A stretch of 64,000 nt of DNA, taken from positions 54,062 through 118,061 of the forward strand of contig JALIZF010000969.1 in assembly GCA_029948255.1 (NCBI GenBank), read 5' to 3'. Source of the stretch: Telmatactis stephensoni (Eukaryota > Cnidaria > Anthozoa > Actiniaria > Isophelliidae). This document shows positions 31,889-44,677 of the stretch, piece by piece. Below the pieces are notes generated by a model. That model ran no database searches. It was not told the origin of the DNA and saw nothing but the letters and a program-made list of their open reading frames with translations. Made by a program: the position numbers and the translations under genes. Within the stretch, counting starts at the first letter, position 1. Each line of letters begins with the position of its first letter.

Positions 31889-33007
31889 CTAAACATCGAA
31901 GATTCGAATTCATTTTTGTCTTGTTAAACTCATTATTCAATTTGAAGTTGCGTTATCGAAATCAACATTGTAAACTTCAAACGCTACCTCGTGAATGAAT
32001 ATCGTGATTTTATCTGTTTATTTAAATGGTATTGTGAATAATAAACAGTGGATTATTTGGCTAACATTGCTAAAATTAGCTGAAAAGCTAAGAAAATAGA
32101 TTTATGAATCAAGTCTCTGGAAATGTTTACACTTTTTGTTTGAACATAAGTTAATTGATAAAAGGTTCTGAAAAAAGTACCAATTGCTTGTCCCAGGTGA
32201 TTCTAAGCTGCAAATATAATCCCTTTATATCAAGGCCTGTTACACGAGGGAAATTTTTCTTGCAACTTGCAATTCAACGCTGTTGCGTTGCGACGAGTTG
32301 CGGAAGAGGCCTAGGTTACGCGTGTAAACAAGTCTCTGAAACTTACAATGCAGCGTTGCAAGTTAAAGAAAGAAGTTAAACAAGCCTCGAGCTCTACTTT
32401 TTCCAACGCTGCGAAGCCAGTGGCTGTGTGTAACATCTATGCCGAAACCTGCAATGCAATCAGTATCGCAAATAGCAAATCAGAGCGCTGTGACCGGGCT
32501 ACGCCCTCAGCCGACTGCAATATATTCAATATTGCTGCCGGCTTCAGTAACTATCTAATACATCACAGCTCCTATCTAGACGATTCGGTCATTTTTATAG
32601 ATCTCAAAATATGATATTATTTATCATCTTTGTTGTTGTTGAGGTTATAGCTCCATGATTCTTTTCAAATCATGGAGTTCCAAACCAAAAAATTACCACA
32701 TACATAGCTGACAAGTCCAAGACATTTGCAGCCAAATTCGAACACTTGCGTGCATGCCTTCTCGGCATAAGCTCATCAATTTCAAAACAGATTTCAGTCA
32801 AAATGTGTATATTTTACGCATTTACTTTTTGAACCACTTTTTGTTAGCTTTCTCTACATGTCCATAGCGGATGTGACGTCAAAAATGCCTATAGACGCTC
32901 CCTTCCTCCTGACAGAATCGAATACAGGCATCTCTTTTGTTTCTTCAACTCTCTTGTATAGAGTGCGTATTATTGTTCCTAACGAAATTTTCATTTGACT
33001 TTCACAG

Positions 33008-33352
33008 TGCGCGTTTCTGTTGAAACAAACTGTACCTATACCAATATCGATGTCTGCTGCAGTGGGCGATTTACATCACCTAATTATCCTGGCAATTACA
33101 ATAACCATAACAAATGCTGGTGGCGCCTGACGTCCGTCAATAAAGTTTTTCTCTCATTCGAAAGCTTTAACACAGAGTCACGTTATGATTATGTACGAGT
33201 TTACGACGGCGCGTCAAATTCGTCTCCATCCCGTGGTAATTTCAGTGGCACCATTCGACCGCAAATCATTGCTAGCTCGTCCAACCAACTATATGTCTCT
33301 TTTAAAGCTGATTATTCAAATGTACGCACTGGGTTTTCTGCAGTGTATCAAG
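33008..33352 (+). CDS. CUB domain exon of gene B
   Basis: A 345-nt exon after gactttcacag and before gtaaat, phase 1 on both sides. It encodes VRVSVETNCTY, CCSGRFTSPNYPGNYNN, CWWRL, KVFLSFESFNTE, YDYVRVYDG, QLYVSFKAD and GFSAVYQ. It is homologous throughout to gene A's CUB exon but lacks a few residues in the loop after the YDG motif and has an extra cysteine in CCSGRF. Like its paralog it lacks the second classical CUB disulfide. The role is probably extracellular protein or carbohydrate binding; no partner can be read from the sequence. Confidence 0.88.
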
Positions 33353-33630
33353 GTAAATAATATTCTTACAACTTTGCATGAAATTACTCGAGAAAAAAAC
33401 TTTATTTATGTACTCCGCATGCAGTTGTTACTGTTGCTGTCGCTGTTGGTGTTGTTGTTGTTGCTGCTGTTGGGATACTGGGGTGTCCAGTTACAATTGA
33501 TTTGGTAAATCTGGCATTCCCATGTGGTTTGGTACGATGTTACTCGTAGCATGGAAAAGGTTAAAGAAGCCCATTCCTATTCCGGGCATGGTATATCAGG
33601 GTACTCACCCCAAACTGCTTTCTTTTGCAG

Positions 33631-33638
33631 GGATTTAG
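33631..33638 (+). CDS. Candidate terminal exon of gene B (stop)
   Basis: After tttcttttgcag the phase-1 frame reads Gly-Ile-stop. ATTTAGCTGATGATTTCAAG matches the position 9599-9620 in gene A. An alternative 3' exon is the cysteine-rich one at 38299. Confidence 0.45.
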
Positions 33639-33639
33639 C

Positions 33640-35141
33640 TGATGATTTCAAGGCTTAAGGTGATTCCTCTGTTTTGAACCGCGCACGCTTACTGTTACCC
33701 AACTTGGAATATTTCAATAATCTTTGGTGCGATAGTGTGTATACAATTTGTATGCACAATGCACAGACATATTGTATATACACATGCTTGGTGCGATAAA
33801 AATAATTTTTTGCAAAACCCCATTCCCCTCTCGAAAAAATGCCGTTTTTAGCCCTATTTTGACGAAGTTTTACAAAATATCTCGCAAACGAGCACGTTGA
33901 CCCCATTTCTTATTTCAAAACTTGCTGTCTTGCAATGATTCACGCACAATATTTGAAAATTAAGAAACGTTTTTGGTAGGAACATTGAAAAATTGACGCT
34001 TTTTTTGTGAATTTGAGCGATAGAATGAAAAAAATCGAACATTTCGGCGGGTATGTTGCTGTCTAAAAGTTATCAACTTTACCGAAGTTTAAAAAAAGCT
34101 TAACTTTCTTGCGAGATATTTTACTATTTCACCTGCTTCTACTAAAGTACTGCTAATTTTGATTCTTGGGAGTCTTTTTTTGAGACCAGATAAACATATC
34201 AACGAATTAGCCGGAACACAGCCGGAAACGTTTGCGCAAAATCGCTAAAATACCGGCCTTGTCTATCTATTAAGGTTAGGGACAAGGTAAATTATTCAAA
34301 TAGAATGGTCCCTTCAGCAACTAGACTGTTATCCATGGGGGCCCTGCTGCAAAACCGTTTGCTTGTAAATATATTAGATGGTTGATTGCAGGAGCATAGG
34401 TTTTCACTAGTCTTGCACATATCTGATCTGTGGGTGGTATCTGCCCGGGAGATGGATTCCCATACACTCAGGTACTTTTTAGGGGTTATTTTGAAAATTT
34501 CCGACGAGGATCCTCACCCTTGTATACATAGGAGTCCCTCTTGGGTATCTGCCACTCACTTTTTCACAAGTAGGAATTAAGCCAGTGGACAAAATGACCT
34601 TCAAATTCTCGTGTTGAGGTCTTTGTAGCTTATTGTAGTTTGGATAAAGGTGCTTACGATACCAATTCAAGGCTTCGAATGCGAATACATCAGTGATATT
34701 ACGATTACACTAGGCTAAACTTGCACAAGGTTATTTTGTAATACGCGACAGGATAAACCGTGCACTATACACTGACACTATAGATTACGTAGAGGTTAAC
34801 GCACTCAGCGAGTGAGTTATCGGGATTTACCTGCACAAGTTCGCTGACAATGAATGATAAATTTTAAATACTGCACGAGGCGTTAACCGTTAGCCGTTAG
34901 CCATTTTTTTCTTTCTGACTGTGCTTTATAGCCGTTCTGTATTGTCTTTACTGCACGGCTATTATTACGTCGTGACATGATTGTCACGTCATAACCACGC
35001 GTCACGTGGTGCAAACTGACCAATCAGAAAATCAGAATTTGTACAGTGTATGAAAATTGAATAATAATGTACATCGTAAAACTTAAAACTTACACATATA
35101 TATATTGCTTAATGATTTTAACAAAATGTAGGCGCATGTCT
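33640..35141. other. Stretch with no supported gene
   Basis: I see a degenerate relative of the TTTTTAGGGG element (about 34465-34560, GGTACTTTTTAGGGG and TTTCCGACGA) and a promoter-like but unassigned AT-rich sequence. The ORFs here are short and have no recognisable domains. Confidence 0.4.
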
Positions 35142-35498
35142 CATTAGTCCAGACCCAGGCTCTTTTTACCCCGCTCCGCTTCAGTAAAACAGAGTCCTGA
35201 GGACTTGCTTGTATATGCGGTACATGAACCAATCAGACATGCACCGCAAAATTTTGGTTTGGTGTGAACTGGTTACAAGGCCTTTCGGCAAGTCATACAG
35301 GCTTGGATTTGCTCCAATTTGGGAAAAACTTGTGCTTCGTACAAGCGAAGGCATATACTTAACTGCTTCGATGAATTCGTATTAGGTTACACCAAAATTT
35401 TACGATTGGTTCATGTAACGCATATGCATTCAAGTTCTTCTGGACCAGTCTGTTTTACCAAAGCGGAGCGGGGTAAAAAGAGGCCCGGGTCTGGACTA
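35142..35498. mobile_element. 357-bp MITE with ~38-bp TIRs
   Basis: ATTAGTCCAGACCCAGGCTC at the left and its near-complement at the right; the arms continue through TTTTTACCCCGCTCCGCTT. Confidence 0.85.
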
Positions 35499-35806
35499 AT
35501 ATCTAATACAAGTTGCAAGCCTGCGTTGGTCTCAAAACCAAGTCATTCCGGTGAGTCAAATGCTTGTCGCCAGTTGTACGTACAAGCTAAGTTTGACTTT
35601 GATCTTATGAAACCTATTGCTGTTTGAACCTGTTCCTTGATGTATATGACTCCTTGGTCCCTGAACATTGCTGTCCCCTACAAAACCACTTAAACGGATG
35701 CTGCCCTTCACCTTTCATTATGACCAAACGCTTTCTTGCAAATTGTATTTTAGTCGTTCAACAATTGATTTCCAATCTATTCAGTCTTCAATATCCAAAT
35801 ATTTTA

Positions 35807-36149
35807 AAGGCCCACTTGGATGAAAATCGGTGAAAATTGAAAACTGATTATTTCTATATGTAGATTAATATAGTTAAATAACTAGTTCATCTCCGACAAA
35901 AATCTACATTTTGAGCTCAATATCGCGGAGAAATTTTGGTTCAAAACCTAAAACAATAGGGTTAAGTAATGACGTCATAATGACGTCACTTACTCACAAT
36001 TTAAATACTTGACAATACTTATCCGTCCCTTTCGGATGTGAAGAAAATGTTTCCTCATTGTGATTATTGATGCCCTATATATACATAGGTTTCACTGAGT
36101 TTCAAGTCATTTTCAATTTCCATTGATTTTGATCCAAGTGCTCCTTTAA
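35807..36149. mobile_element. 343-bp MITE (same family as ~19089-19425)
   Basis: The ends TAAAGGCCCACTTGGATGAA and, inverted, TAAAGGAGCACTTGGATCAA. The interior contains TGACGTCA palindromes at about 35970-35990. Confidence 0.78.
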
Positions 36150-36160
36150 GTTTTCAGTAT

Positions 36161-36902
36161 TCTTGGTTTTCATGTGACGTCATCGGAAAAATTCATGCTT
36201 CATATTGATCACATTTAATTTAGTCTGAAGTATGTTGCTTATATACCCTAAGAGAAGTTTTTCTTGAATATTTGAGAAATTTTCCTCGTTTGGTTTTCGA
36301 GTTATCAAAGGTAAAAACTTTGTCACGCAACACTGTCACGCGTTTTCCTCAGGACGTAAAACGATGAATTTGTTTGAAGTAAACACACATTTGTCTTGCT
36401 CTATGAATAAAACCATTGTTTATTGGATATCTGTATCAAAATATATGATTAAGTTGATATTTTAAATGATTTTGCCAATCGTATTTATTGTCCGCCATGT
36501 TTGTGTACTAAAGTTGTACACCAATATGGCGGCCCCATACATTTCTTTGTAATAACTGAGTTTGTAAAACCGTTGATATCTTTGCATCACAACATCTTTT
36601 GGACTCAAAATTTCCTGGAGTTATAAAGTTTTTCCTCCTCTTTAAGAGGATGTGCTCTGATTTTACTTCGAGACGCGAGATCCGCTGTTATTTTGATGAC
36701 CTGTGGAGTGACTCCAACTGCGAAGTGCCATACATTTCTTACTAAAAATTGAGCACTTCAAAGGTTAATATCTTCGCAACAAAAGCTCATTTTAATTTGA
36801 AAATTCGTAAAGTTACATAGTTTTACTTGCTCTTTAGAGTGATATTACTTTTATTTCACTCAGGGCTCTGGAAATTTTTCGATGACGTAGGTGAAAACCA
36901 AG
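36161..36902. mobile_element. ~740-bp element with TCTTGGTTTTC ends
   Basis: TCTTGGTTTTCATGTGACGT at the left is mirrored by a close complement at 36879-36902. An inner palindrome (CCGCCATGTTTGTGTACT and its complement) lies at about 36493-36532. The stretch 36903-37280 shows nothing further. Confidence 0.7.
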
Positions 36903-37286
36903 AATTGTAAGTTTGTCATTTACTCAACAATTCCCTATAAAACGGGATGCATAATTGTGAAATTAAGAAACAAAAGGACTTTGAGAGCCTTGTTTGCACA
37001 ATAAATTAAAGAACCATTAGTTCTGAAAAATCCCTACTGAACGTTTCTTAATATTTGTACAAACTGATAGCTTGAATGATTTCATATCATACTGTTAAGT
37101 CAGTACTGCTTTTTAACTTGTGGATTGCAAATCCACGAGTTATAGTAAAAGATCAAATATGCAAATGTGTCACACACTCACTCACTCGAATATTGTTAAA
37201 TTATGTTATTGCGCATGCTCGACGTGATTGACGGCAGGCCGAAAGTAACCTGGGCTCACGCAGCAGCTATCGTGCTCTAGTTTAGC

Positions 37287-37520
37287 TCATTTTATAACGG
37301 GACTCCTGTGCACGTTATTCAAATCACGATGCATCAGGATTGATCTAAAAGGCGTGACCATTATCTCGTTCTTAACATAGACAACCACTCCTCCACCTTT
37401 AGATACTCTCTCTTTCCTGAACAACTTGTAGCCAAGCACATTAAGTTCCAAATCAAAAATATCCTTCTTGGCCCAAGTTTCGATAAGAGCCAACAAGTGA
37501 ACGCCTGGATAATTAGGAGG
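37287..37520 (-). mobile_element. LINE endonuclease fragment
   Basis: The minus strand encodes LLALIETWAKKDIFD, LNVLGYKLFRKERVSKGGGV and VVYVKN, the ETW and GGG-(V/I)-x-(V/I)-Y blocks of the APE-type endonuclease of CR1/L2-like LINEs. Only this part of the domain is present. Confidence 0.75.
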
Positions 37521-37599
37521 GGCTAAAATCAAAAGCGGGGCTAAAATCGCACACGCTAGATATGTTTCCAGTATAAAATTTGGTAGCTCATCACCCTAT

Positions 37600-38035
37600 C
37601 TTGCAGCTAGTGCTGAATTACGAAGGGCGCAGCTCAACGTGATCGAGTCGAATAGTATACAAGGGCGCTTTCATTACGAAACAATTGAACATTCACACAT
37701 TTACATACAAATTTACATACACATGCACGTAGCAGCCACCATACGACTCATGTCTGATCACGGAGCACAGCTTAGATCGAAACTAGTTCGTTTTCAACTA
37801 ACTGTATAACTATTTACTTATATATATATTTTTGGATATTTATACTAGGATTAAGGAAAACACTTGGACTTAGGTTTAGAATTTTTAGCGCTTATATATG
37901 TATATGTATCTTCTTTTTTTTTTTTCGTTATATCCTTTTCTCCTTTATTTTCTCGATTTTATTAGCATTACCTGCTAGAGACCTAAACAGTCTCATTTAC
38001 ATCCGAGGGTAAATAAAGTTTATCTACCTATCTTT
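37600..38035 (+). mobile_element. Probable LINE 3' tail
   Basis: The segment ends GGGTAAATAAAGTTTATC followed by short TACC/TATC repeats, a 3' end style common to L2/CR1-like LINEs. The upstream part has no recognisable reverse transcriptase, so the assignment rests on the tail. Confidence 0.4.
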
Positions 38036-38044
38036 ACTGAGGGA

Positions 38045-38197
38045 GGAAAAATCAGGACCGCGGAGAAAAAAACTCTCGAAGCAAGGGAGAGAACGAACAA
38101 GAAACTCAAGCCACGTGATGACCCGTCCGGGGATCGAACACAGGACCACAGCGGTGACAGACCGGCGCTCTCACCGCTCGGCCACCCTTGCTTCCCA
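38045..38197 (-). mobile_element. tRNA-derived SINE
   Basis: On the minus strand GGGTGGCCGAGCGGTGAGAG resembles a Leu/Ser-type tRNA A box region, and GTTCGATCCCC is a B box about 40 bases later. The tail extends to about 38045. It is a SINE rather than a tRNA gene because the 3' acceptor half does not pair. Confidence 0.65.
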
Positions 38198-38298
38198 AAA
38201 CTACGACTCGGGGAACTGAAGTCTTTCCATGTCCTAATGAAAGGCTAGACCTGGTTTGAAATAAACATGTATCATTGCTGTTATTGTTTTATCTGTAG

Positions 38299-38507
38299 AA
38301 GATGTGTGCTTAGATATAACGAATGCTGAAGCAAAATGTAGTAGCCAATTAGCCGGTGAGATACTCAGCGGGGGCGCCATTGGATATTGTAGTAACTACT
38401 TATTGAGGCAGACGGCCTTTTGCATATCAAACATATTGTGTCTTTCGTGCGGGCTTCCTGTGTTTCTACTATTGGGTTTCCTGTGTACCGAAAAGCTAGG
38501 TTTCTAA
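38299..38507 (+). CDS. Candidate cysteine-rich terminal exon (ShK-like) of gene B
   Basis: After a strong acceptor (ttattgttttatctgtag) only one frame is open: D-V-CLDITNAEAKC, GGAIGYCSNYLLRQTAFC and CLSCG, then a hydrophobic tail and TAA at 38505. That frame needs a phase-1 donor, and the CUB exon 33008-33352 ends in phase 1, so the two could join as Glu-Asp-Val-Cys. Six cysteines with GYC and C-x2-C recall a ShK-like domain, but the spacings are longer than usual. A possible inner donor (CCG|GTGAGA, about 38359) makes the end uncertain. Confidence 0.35.
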
Positions 38508-38509
38508 GC

Positions 38510-39067
38510 TAATTTCAAGATGGTGGACAATGTGATGTTTTTCATCGCTAAAATATCTGCAAGTTTTGATGGAATTTTGATAGTTTGAGGCTCCAAATTG
38601 CAGGAAAATCAACAAAAACAAATCTACGTGACTTCCAAATAAGGTAATGCCTGCCCAGTTATGGAATAGATTTCATGGCCGTGCGAACGACACTAGACTA
38701 TATGTTTGATATGGCGCTGTAATTTGCGAATAAGTCTTGTTATAGTGGCTTTTTTGGCTATATAATGTATGGCTTGCGTGGTGTGGTGTTCAAACGAGAT
38801 AAGCAAGTCACAAGTCAAAACTTGTGAATAGATTCAGTATTGTTTTTTTTCAAGTTTCTGCTTATTCTTAAAAAATCATACGAAAAATAACAACTTAGTT
38901 CTCTTATACAATGCAAAACCCAGGAATTTTGTTAGAGTCTGGAAACTGAAAACATCTGCAAATGAGTCACGCCGAGAGTCACGGTTTGAGACCAAAACCA
39001 GTAGTGGTTTGTTGCTAATGCGGTTTATTCAATGTTTATTCAACTTGTTATCATTTCGGAGATACAC
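38510..39067. other. Stretch with no recognised feature
   Basis: AT-rich sequence between the cysteine-rich exon and the MITE at 39068; nothing supported. Confidence 0.4.
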
Positions 39068-39215
39068 TAGAGCAAACACTTAATTAAACTGTGAAATAAC
39101 TTAGTAACTAAATAGAGACAAATAGTAGCAAAACCCATTGTTTTCTATTGTTTCATTAGTACTATTTGTACTTTTTAGTTAGTACTTGTTTCACGGTTTT
39201 AGTGCTATCACTCTA
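39068..39215. mobile_element. TAGAGTG-family MITE, copy 1 (diverged)
   Basis: The right end TTTCACGGTTTTAGTGCTAT plus CACTCTA is clear; the left end TAGAGCAAACACTTAATTAA is diverged. It contains the family core CCCATTGTTTTCTATTGTTT. Confidence 0.7.
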
Positions 39216-39777
39216 GACCACATTACAAAGAAACCATTAACTTATTGAAACCTACAAATTCAATGGAAGGAATTTGGTTTTAAATGTTTTTGAACAGTAC
39301 ACACAATGAAGATTAAACCGCGATACCGATAAACATGCTAGACTAAACCACAGACGGCGTATGTACAATTGTATAATTGTATAGCTGAAAGAGTTGCAAG
39401 GAAGTTAAGAGGCAAGGAGATCGCAGTTGCAAAAAACAACTTAAAGGCAGATGGTCGTTTACGAGGTGATCTTAATGTGTAGAAGACTTGTACATCAGGT
39501 GTAGTTTTAATTGCTGAGCCTAAAAGTCATCAGGCAGTAACCGAGTAACACCAGGTACTACAAATGTACTTTACATTGTCTATGACAAATGCTAGCTTTC
39601 TTTTGCTCGTTTAGACGAAGAAAATCAATTTGTAATAGCTAGAGAATTTACTCTGATCAAAGTTCGATCCTGATAAAATGAGAGGGTTATTAGTCGGTAC
39701 ACTAGTTTCGACTTGCGACATGTTCGTCTCACTTGAACCGCACCCCTCGCAAGTCAACGCAAGTTTTTCAAAAACTC

Positions 39778-40063
39778 TTAAGGCGCCGTTACACGCTGAA
39801 ACTTTTATCTGAACTTATATTGACAAGCTTTACAACGCACTGTACCACGTAACATGAACAATTAACTGAAACTTTTTCCGTTGGAAGACAGTTTCACGAA
39901 AACTAGAACTGCTTTCTACTTGCGCAACAGAAACTTGTGACGCGAACAAGTTTTGGGGCGAAATTGAGCGAAATTGCCGCGTAACACCCCTCTTGAAACT
40001 CGTCTCGCAACAACGATCGAAACAGGTTTCAGGTAAAGTTTCAGCGTGTAACAGCGACTTTAA
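39778..40063. mobile_element. 286-bp MITE
   Basis: TTAAGGCGCCGTTACACGCT and, inverted at the right, TTAAAGTCGCTGTTACACGC. The ends are AA/TT-flanked and the interior is non-coding. Confidence 0.78.
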
Positions 40064-40185
40064 GGAGAGTTTGAATTTTTGTAGGAGAGAAAATGCTCAG
40101 AAATCCCAAGTCGCGAATCAGCAATCAAACGAGACTCAATTAAGCCAAAGCTTACATAGACTTGTGCTCTCGTTTGACTGGGGCC

Positions 40186-40588
40186 TAAGGCCGGAATCAA
40201 ACAACAACAAAGTCGATGCAATGCAAGTTTTGATTTCTCACTCGTTTGATCGCTCACTTGCTCAAGTTACAGCTACTCGCATCGACGTGCAAGCATTCTT
40301 TAAACGCACCAAAATTTGATTGCAAGTAAATACAAGTTTCGCATCGTTTGAACAGTGACCGTGGAAAACTTCGCAAGTTATTTTTCTCGTTTTTAGTCTG
40401 GATTTCTGCAAATTTTCTCTCCTACAAGTATTTTAAGCAAAAAAGCTGAATTTTCTCCTTTTTCTGCAAATGTCTGATTTTTAGCAATGCAAGAGTTTTG
40501 TTAAAACTCAATTCAAACGACAAGAGTACTTGTAGTCAAAATTTGCAATTGTTTAATTTGTCTTGTGTTTTCTTTTGATTCCGGCCTA
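40186..40588. mobile_element. 403-bp MITE
   Basis: The ends TAAGGCCGGAATCAAAC and, inverted, TAGGCCGGAATCAAAAG. It lies 120 bp from the previous element. Confidence 0.7.
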
Positions 40589-40589
40589 C

Positions 40590-42640
40590 ATAAGATGTCA
40601 CTTCAAATTTATCAACTAATTATATGGACGCCGACATTCATGAAGAATTTTCGTATCTTTCTTTGGGCCGGAGAGTGAGGTACCGAGATGCAGTGTGCAT
40701 AGCTATCGTCGTGTGATGGAACAGCTGCATTAGACTGATCCTGTAAGAGGACGGAAAAGAGCCGTTGTAGATGGTAATAAGGTGACACAGCGCGAAAGAA
40801 GCACGTCGCGCCCTCTTGCGAGATCGGGATTTTCGTCGACGATCGCGCGCCGCGCACACACGAAAAAGAACATTCTCGTAACACCGCATCAAGTTTTTTG
40901 TTTTAGGGGGGGAGGGGAGGATTGCTTAAAGTCACTAAAAAAAACCGACAATTAACACCATCGCCGTCGTTCTGAAGACCGCCAAAACAAGAAATGGCGT
41001 CCTAGACTTGGCGTCGCGACGTTTCCAAGGTCACACATATTTCTGCTCTAGCGTCGCGTCGTGTTTCATATTTCTTTCTATTTTGTGGGTAATGGTGCAA
41101 GCATTTATTCATATTTCATTCCTATTGTTAATATTGTTATTGATTTTAATACCACTAACTGTAGGTTATCACACGTTCTGCTTTGTTAGTTGTTTTACCC
41201 GCTTAACGGGTATCGAACACCTCTATTTTTACCTAAAGTGTCTGTCACCTGTACGCACAGTGGATGAATTTCACAATCAACACCAAAACCAACTCAACAA
41301 TTGAACAACCTGAATAGCAAATTACTATACCTACTATAGGGATAATTTGAGCCCAACCATGAAAATCGAAAAATAGCAAAATATATCCAGGACAAAAATT
41401 AAATGCATTCTTAAGGCTTTGATGAAGAATATATCTACACTAACAAGACAATCTCCAAACCTATATTTGAAAATTAAGCTTGGGAATGTCTTCGAATTAT
41501 ATTCAATTACTACTGGCATTCAATCCACATTTTCTGATTTCTCAACAGTCCATAGACTACTAATAACGGCGGGATTTCTGTACATTAATTAGCCTTTGTT
41601 TAGCGTCAGACCAGTTCAAGGTGTTTCGGCTCGGGCGATAAGTTGTAACCTTGGCATATTTGCTTTTAAGTGGCTTTACAATTGTTACTCTGTTAAACCC
41701 GGGTTCTGTTATCTCAAGCAATACCATATTGTGCTACCCCAAGCGTTGACGGTCACTGAGCTTGACTTCAAGCCTATCCTATTAGTAGTCAGTTTGGAAA
41801 AGCCAATAGTGAAAGTATGACGAGCCAGTATTAATTGAAAATTGTGTGATTACAGGTTGACTTTAGCTTACTAGAATATACTGGCATTTTCTCGGTTCTC
41901 GGTTCTAAAAGACAAAACTTTGTAAACAGATGTTTCTGCTATCAAATTGAGACAACTAGCATTATAAACAGTTGTTATTGAGCGAGGAAATTAAAAACTA
42001 CACAAGCTTTAATTAGAAATGTTAGCCGTCTGTTTTTATTGTTTTATTTTTTCATACAGAGATAACAACATATTCAATTCAAACTAATCCATTATATAAT
42101 GTACATTATATTTTTAAATATTTCTTAATTCCCAAATTCTTTATTGATGTGACTTATCGCTTGTTAGTTTTGTACACTGATTCCGCTTTTCTCAGGAAAA
42201 AGGTGCAATTGATGGTTTTATAATTAATTCTTTACAACTGTACTCATTTGAGATTCATTGATATTTTGTCCACTTGATCTACATGGCTTATAAAACTTGT
42301 AACACTGCAATTATACTCTATATGACGTATTATCTGCTTTATTATGATATAAAATAAAAATTACCCTCGGGCTAAAACCGTTTCAAATTTCATTCTTACT
42401 TAAGCGCAATTAGCGGGGCAAAGATAAACTAAATTTGGATTCGATATTTTGTTTCAGGTTTTGCTTTCGATCTAATTTTTGCGCTGACCGAGAAAACCGA
42501 TAACCTTTTGCGCATGTCACCTGCGGCGCTATGACGTCATAGATTGAAGTCTTCATAAGTTTTTAAACCGCATGTTTATGGTTTGAGATGAGCACAGATT
42601 GAAAAGATTGTAAGTACGCTGACTTATTTTAAATAAGACC
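40590..42640. other. Unassigned interval upstream of the K+ channel
   Basis: No gene is recognised. The part 40640-41060 is richer in G+C and CpG (TCGTCGACGATCGCGCGCCG) than its surroundings, and a minus-strand frame after cctcttacag (about 40740) stays open for some 40 codons. A + strand ORF at 41008-41304 is hydrophobic but matches nothing I know. A CpG-type promoter is possible. Confidence 0.35.
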
Positions 42641-42654
42641 TCATATATAGTTAT

Positions 42655-42781
42655 ACAAATAGATCAAAGACAATCAAATAAACTGTGGCACCAACCAGAC
42701 AACGCTGGAAACAATAGACAGACCAAAGAATGGACTTAGAGTGGATTTAACAGATAGGACCCAAAAACACTAAGAACTTAA
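42655..42781 (+). other. Possible non-coding 5' exon of the K+ channel gene
   Basis: TATATAGTTATAC (about 42645) could act as a TATA region. A consensus donor ACTTAAG|GTAAGG lies at 42781/42782. A matching acceptor (ttgtggttatag) occurs at 44413, 264 bases before the channel's ATG. Purely inferred from splice-site quality and position. Confidence 0.25.
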
Positions 42782-44677
42782 GGTAAGGAGTGAAAAATAT
42801 TAAATCCATAAGAATTAGTGAGAATTCATACACTTTGGTACAAAGGTTTTTTCCCTGTGTAGCACCAATCGAAATAACAGTTTTGAATGATTGATACATA
42901 TGGAGATCGAGCAATCACTGAATTTTTTAAATCGACTATTTTACCGCATATAAATTTTTGGAAGTTAAAGTATTTGAAGGACGAGTGCCAGGAATTACAC
43001 TAACTATACACGGTTCATTCAAATAGAATTTCAAACCTGTGGTCGACATTGTCCTCTGGGTGTCTTGTCGAGATTTTCTCTGAACGATTTGTGGTTAGGT
43101 CATATTGAATATTTAAGTTAAGTTTCTCAGCATGATAAAATACCAATACTTAGCCTTAAAGAAAAATAGGTCTAAGCACAAAACACGCTACATTTTAGTA
43201 ATTCATGACAGTCAAATCGAACGTAAACAATAGAGATTTGGCAGTACTATCGCAGTATGAAATTGTATCGGTCTTCCCTAAGCCCGTCATAACGAAATTA
43301 GCTGCGGTCAAGATTATCGGTCGTAGGAGTCTCTTGCCAAGTACAAATCTACAAATACAGCTTAGCGTAATTTTAAGAACAAACACCAAATATCGAAGAA
43401 CTATAAAGTCAGGAGGCCCAAAACAAGCGACACACTGCGAGTCATTTATAATACTAGTCTCTTCAAACTGCTATGCTTTAAGACTCGAACTTCCGATTGA
43501 CAGCGTAAGTAACTTTTTCTGTTTTCAGTAGTCTTGATTAATTAACTTTATATGCAACTTTATTCCTAAGTTAGGTAATTAACTTTGCTCTTTTAAGTAC
43601 GAGTCGTAATTTATAGTTTTAAAATACTTTAGGTGAGCCTTGATAACAGTGTGAGATTCTCTAACAATAATGAAACAATTTCATCTGAAATTCTAGATAA
43701 ACAGACATATATTTCAACTTTTATTTTGTTTGTTAATTTGTGTGTTCAAGTTTTCCGTGACCATCTAAATACAGTTTCAAATATTTGTTTTGATACTTAA
43801 CTCTTTCGATGTTTCCAAATGCGCTATAAGGTAGATCACGAATATTTTGGCATTTCTTCCGAACCTTTTTGTAAATGACATATTTATTAAGTAATTGCAC
43901 CTAAGCTCAAGATACTGTGTATATAAACTGTACAATTACCCCACTTTGTTTAGTGAAATAATAGTCAATATTGCTATGTAAATTAGCACACCTGTCACTA
44001 GTCAATGGAGAGTAATGGTTTGTCAAAATGAGACTTGAGCTTCATCTAAGATTAGTGTATAAAAAGTAAGGCTATAATTACACGACGATAAACCTAAAGT
44101 GTGAATGAACTGCATTTAAAAATTTCTGGAAGTAAATGTGATAATCTCGAACAAAATCTCAAACTAATCTTTCTACTTGTTACAAACCCACAAGGTGAAT
44201 TCCTCAGAAATTCCTTCCAGCTCTGCTCGACCAATTACCACCCAAAACAATTAAGTGCAGTCCGATTAACAGAGCCATCGATCAATTGAAGGAATGTTTC
44301 CAAAACCCGTTTTTAAATAGTTTTGGGTCTTAATTCAAGCATTTTAATATTTTATGATTTATGTTTTAAAATTGATTGTCATGCTTCTTATTGTATGTTT
44401 GTTGTGGTTATAGGTGAACGTCAAAAACGTGGAACTTCAAAACCCTTCTAAAATATTCGAATTAGAACGATTGATCAAGGATTGTTCTCAAAGAAAATGG
44501 CTCCTTGAGTGGCTTTCTTGGCTCCGATTTTTTTCGTTGACATGGTTATTTATGGAAGACTGATGGTATCTTAGTTACAACTGATAAACTACTGGTCGAC
44601 AAGAACAATAGAATTGCATTATTCTGACATGTAATCTGGTGGGTATTTAGTTTCAAAACTAGGAATAATATTCACTC

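Noticed and set aside
38124..38197. Functional tRNA gene
   Set aside because: The A and B boxes are good but the acceptor stem does not pair and a SINE-like tail follows.
40612..40892. Minus-strand ORFs of 84-90 codons in a CpG-rich patch
   Set aside because: Overlapping frames in GC-rich sequence without family resemblance; promoter-type composition is the simpler reading.
43205..43531. 108-codon + strand ORF upstream of the K+ channel
   Set aside because: No recognisable domain, no splice or start support; probably intronic or intergenic.
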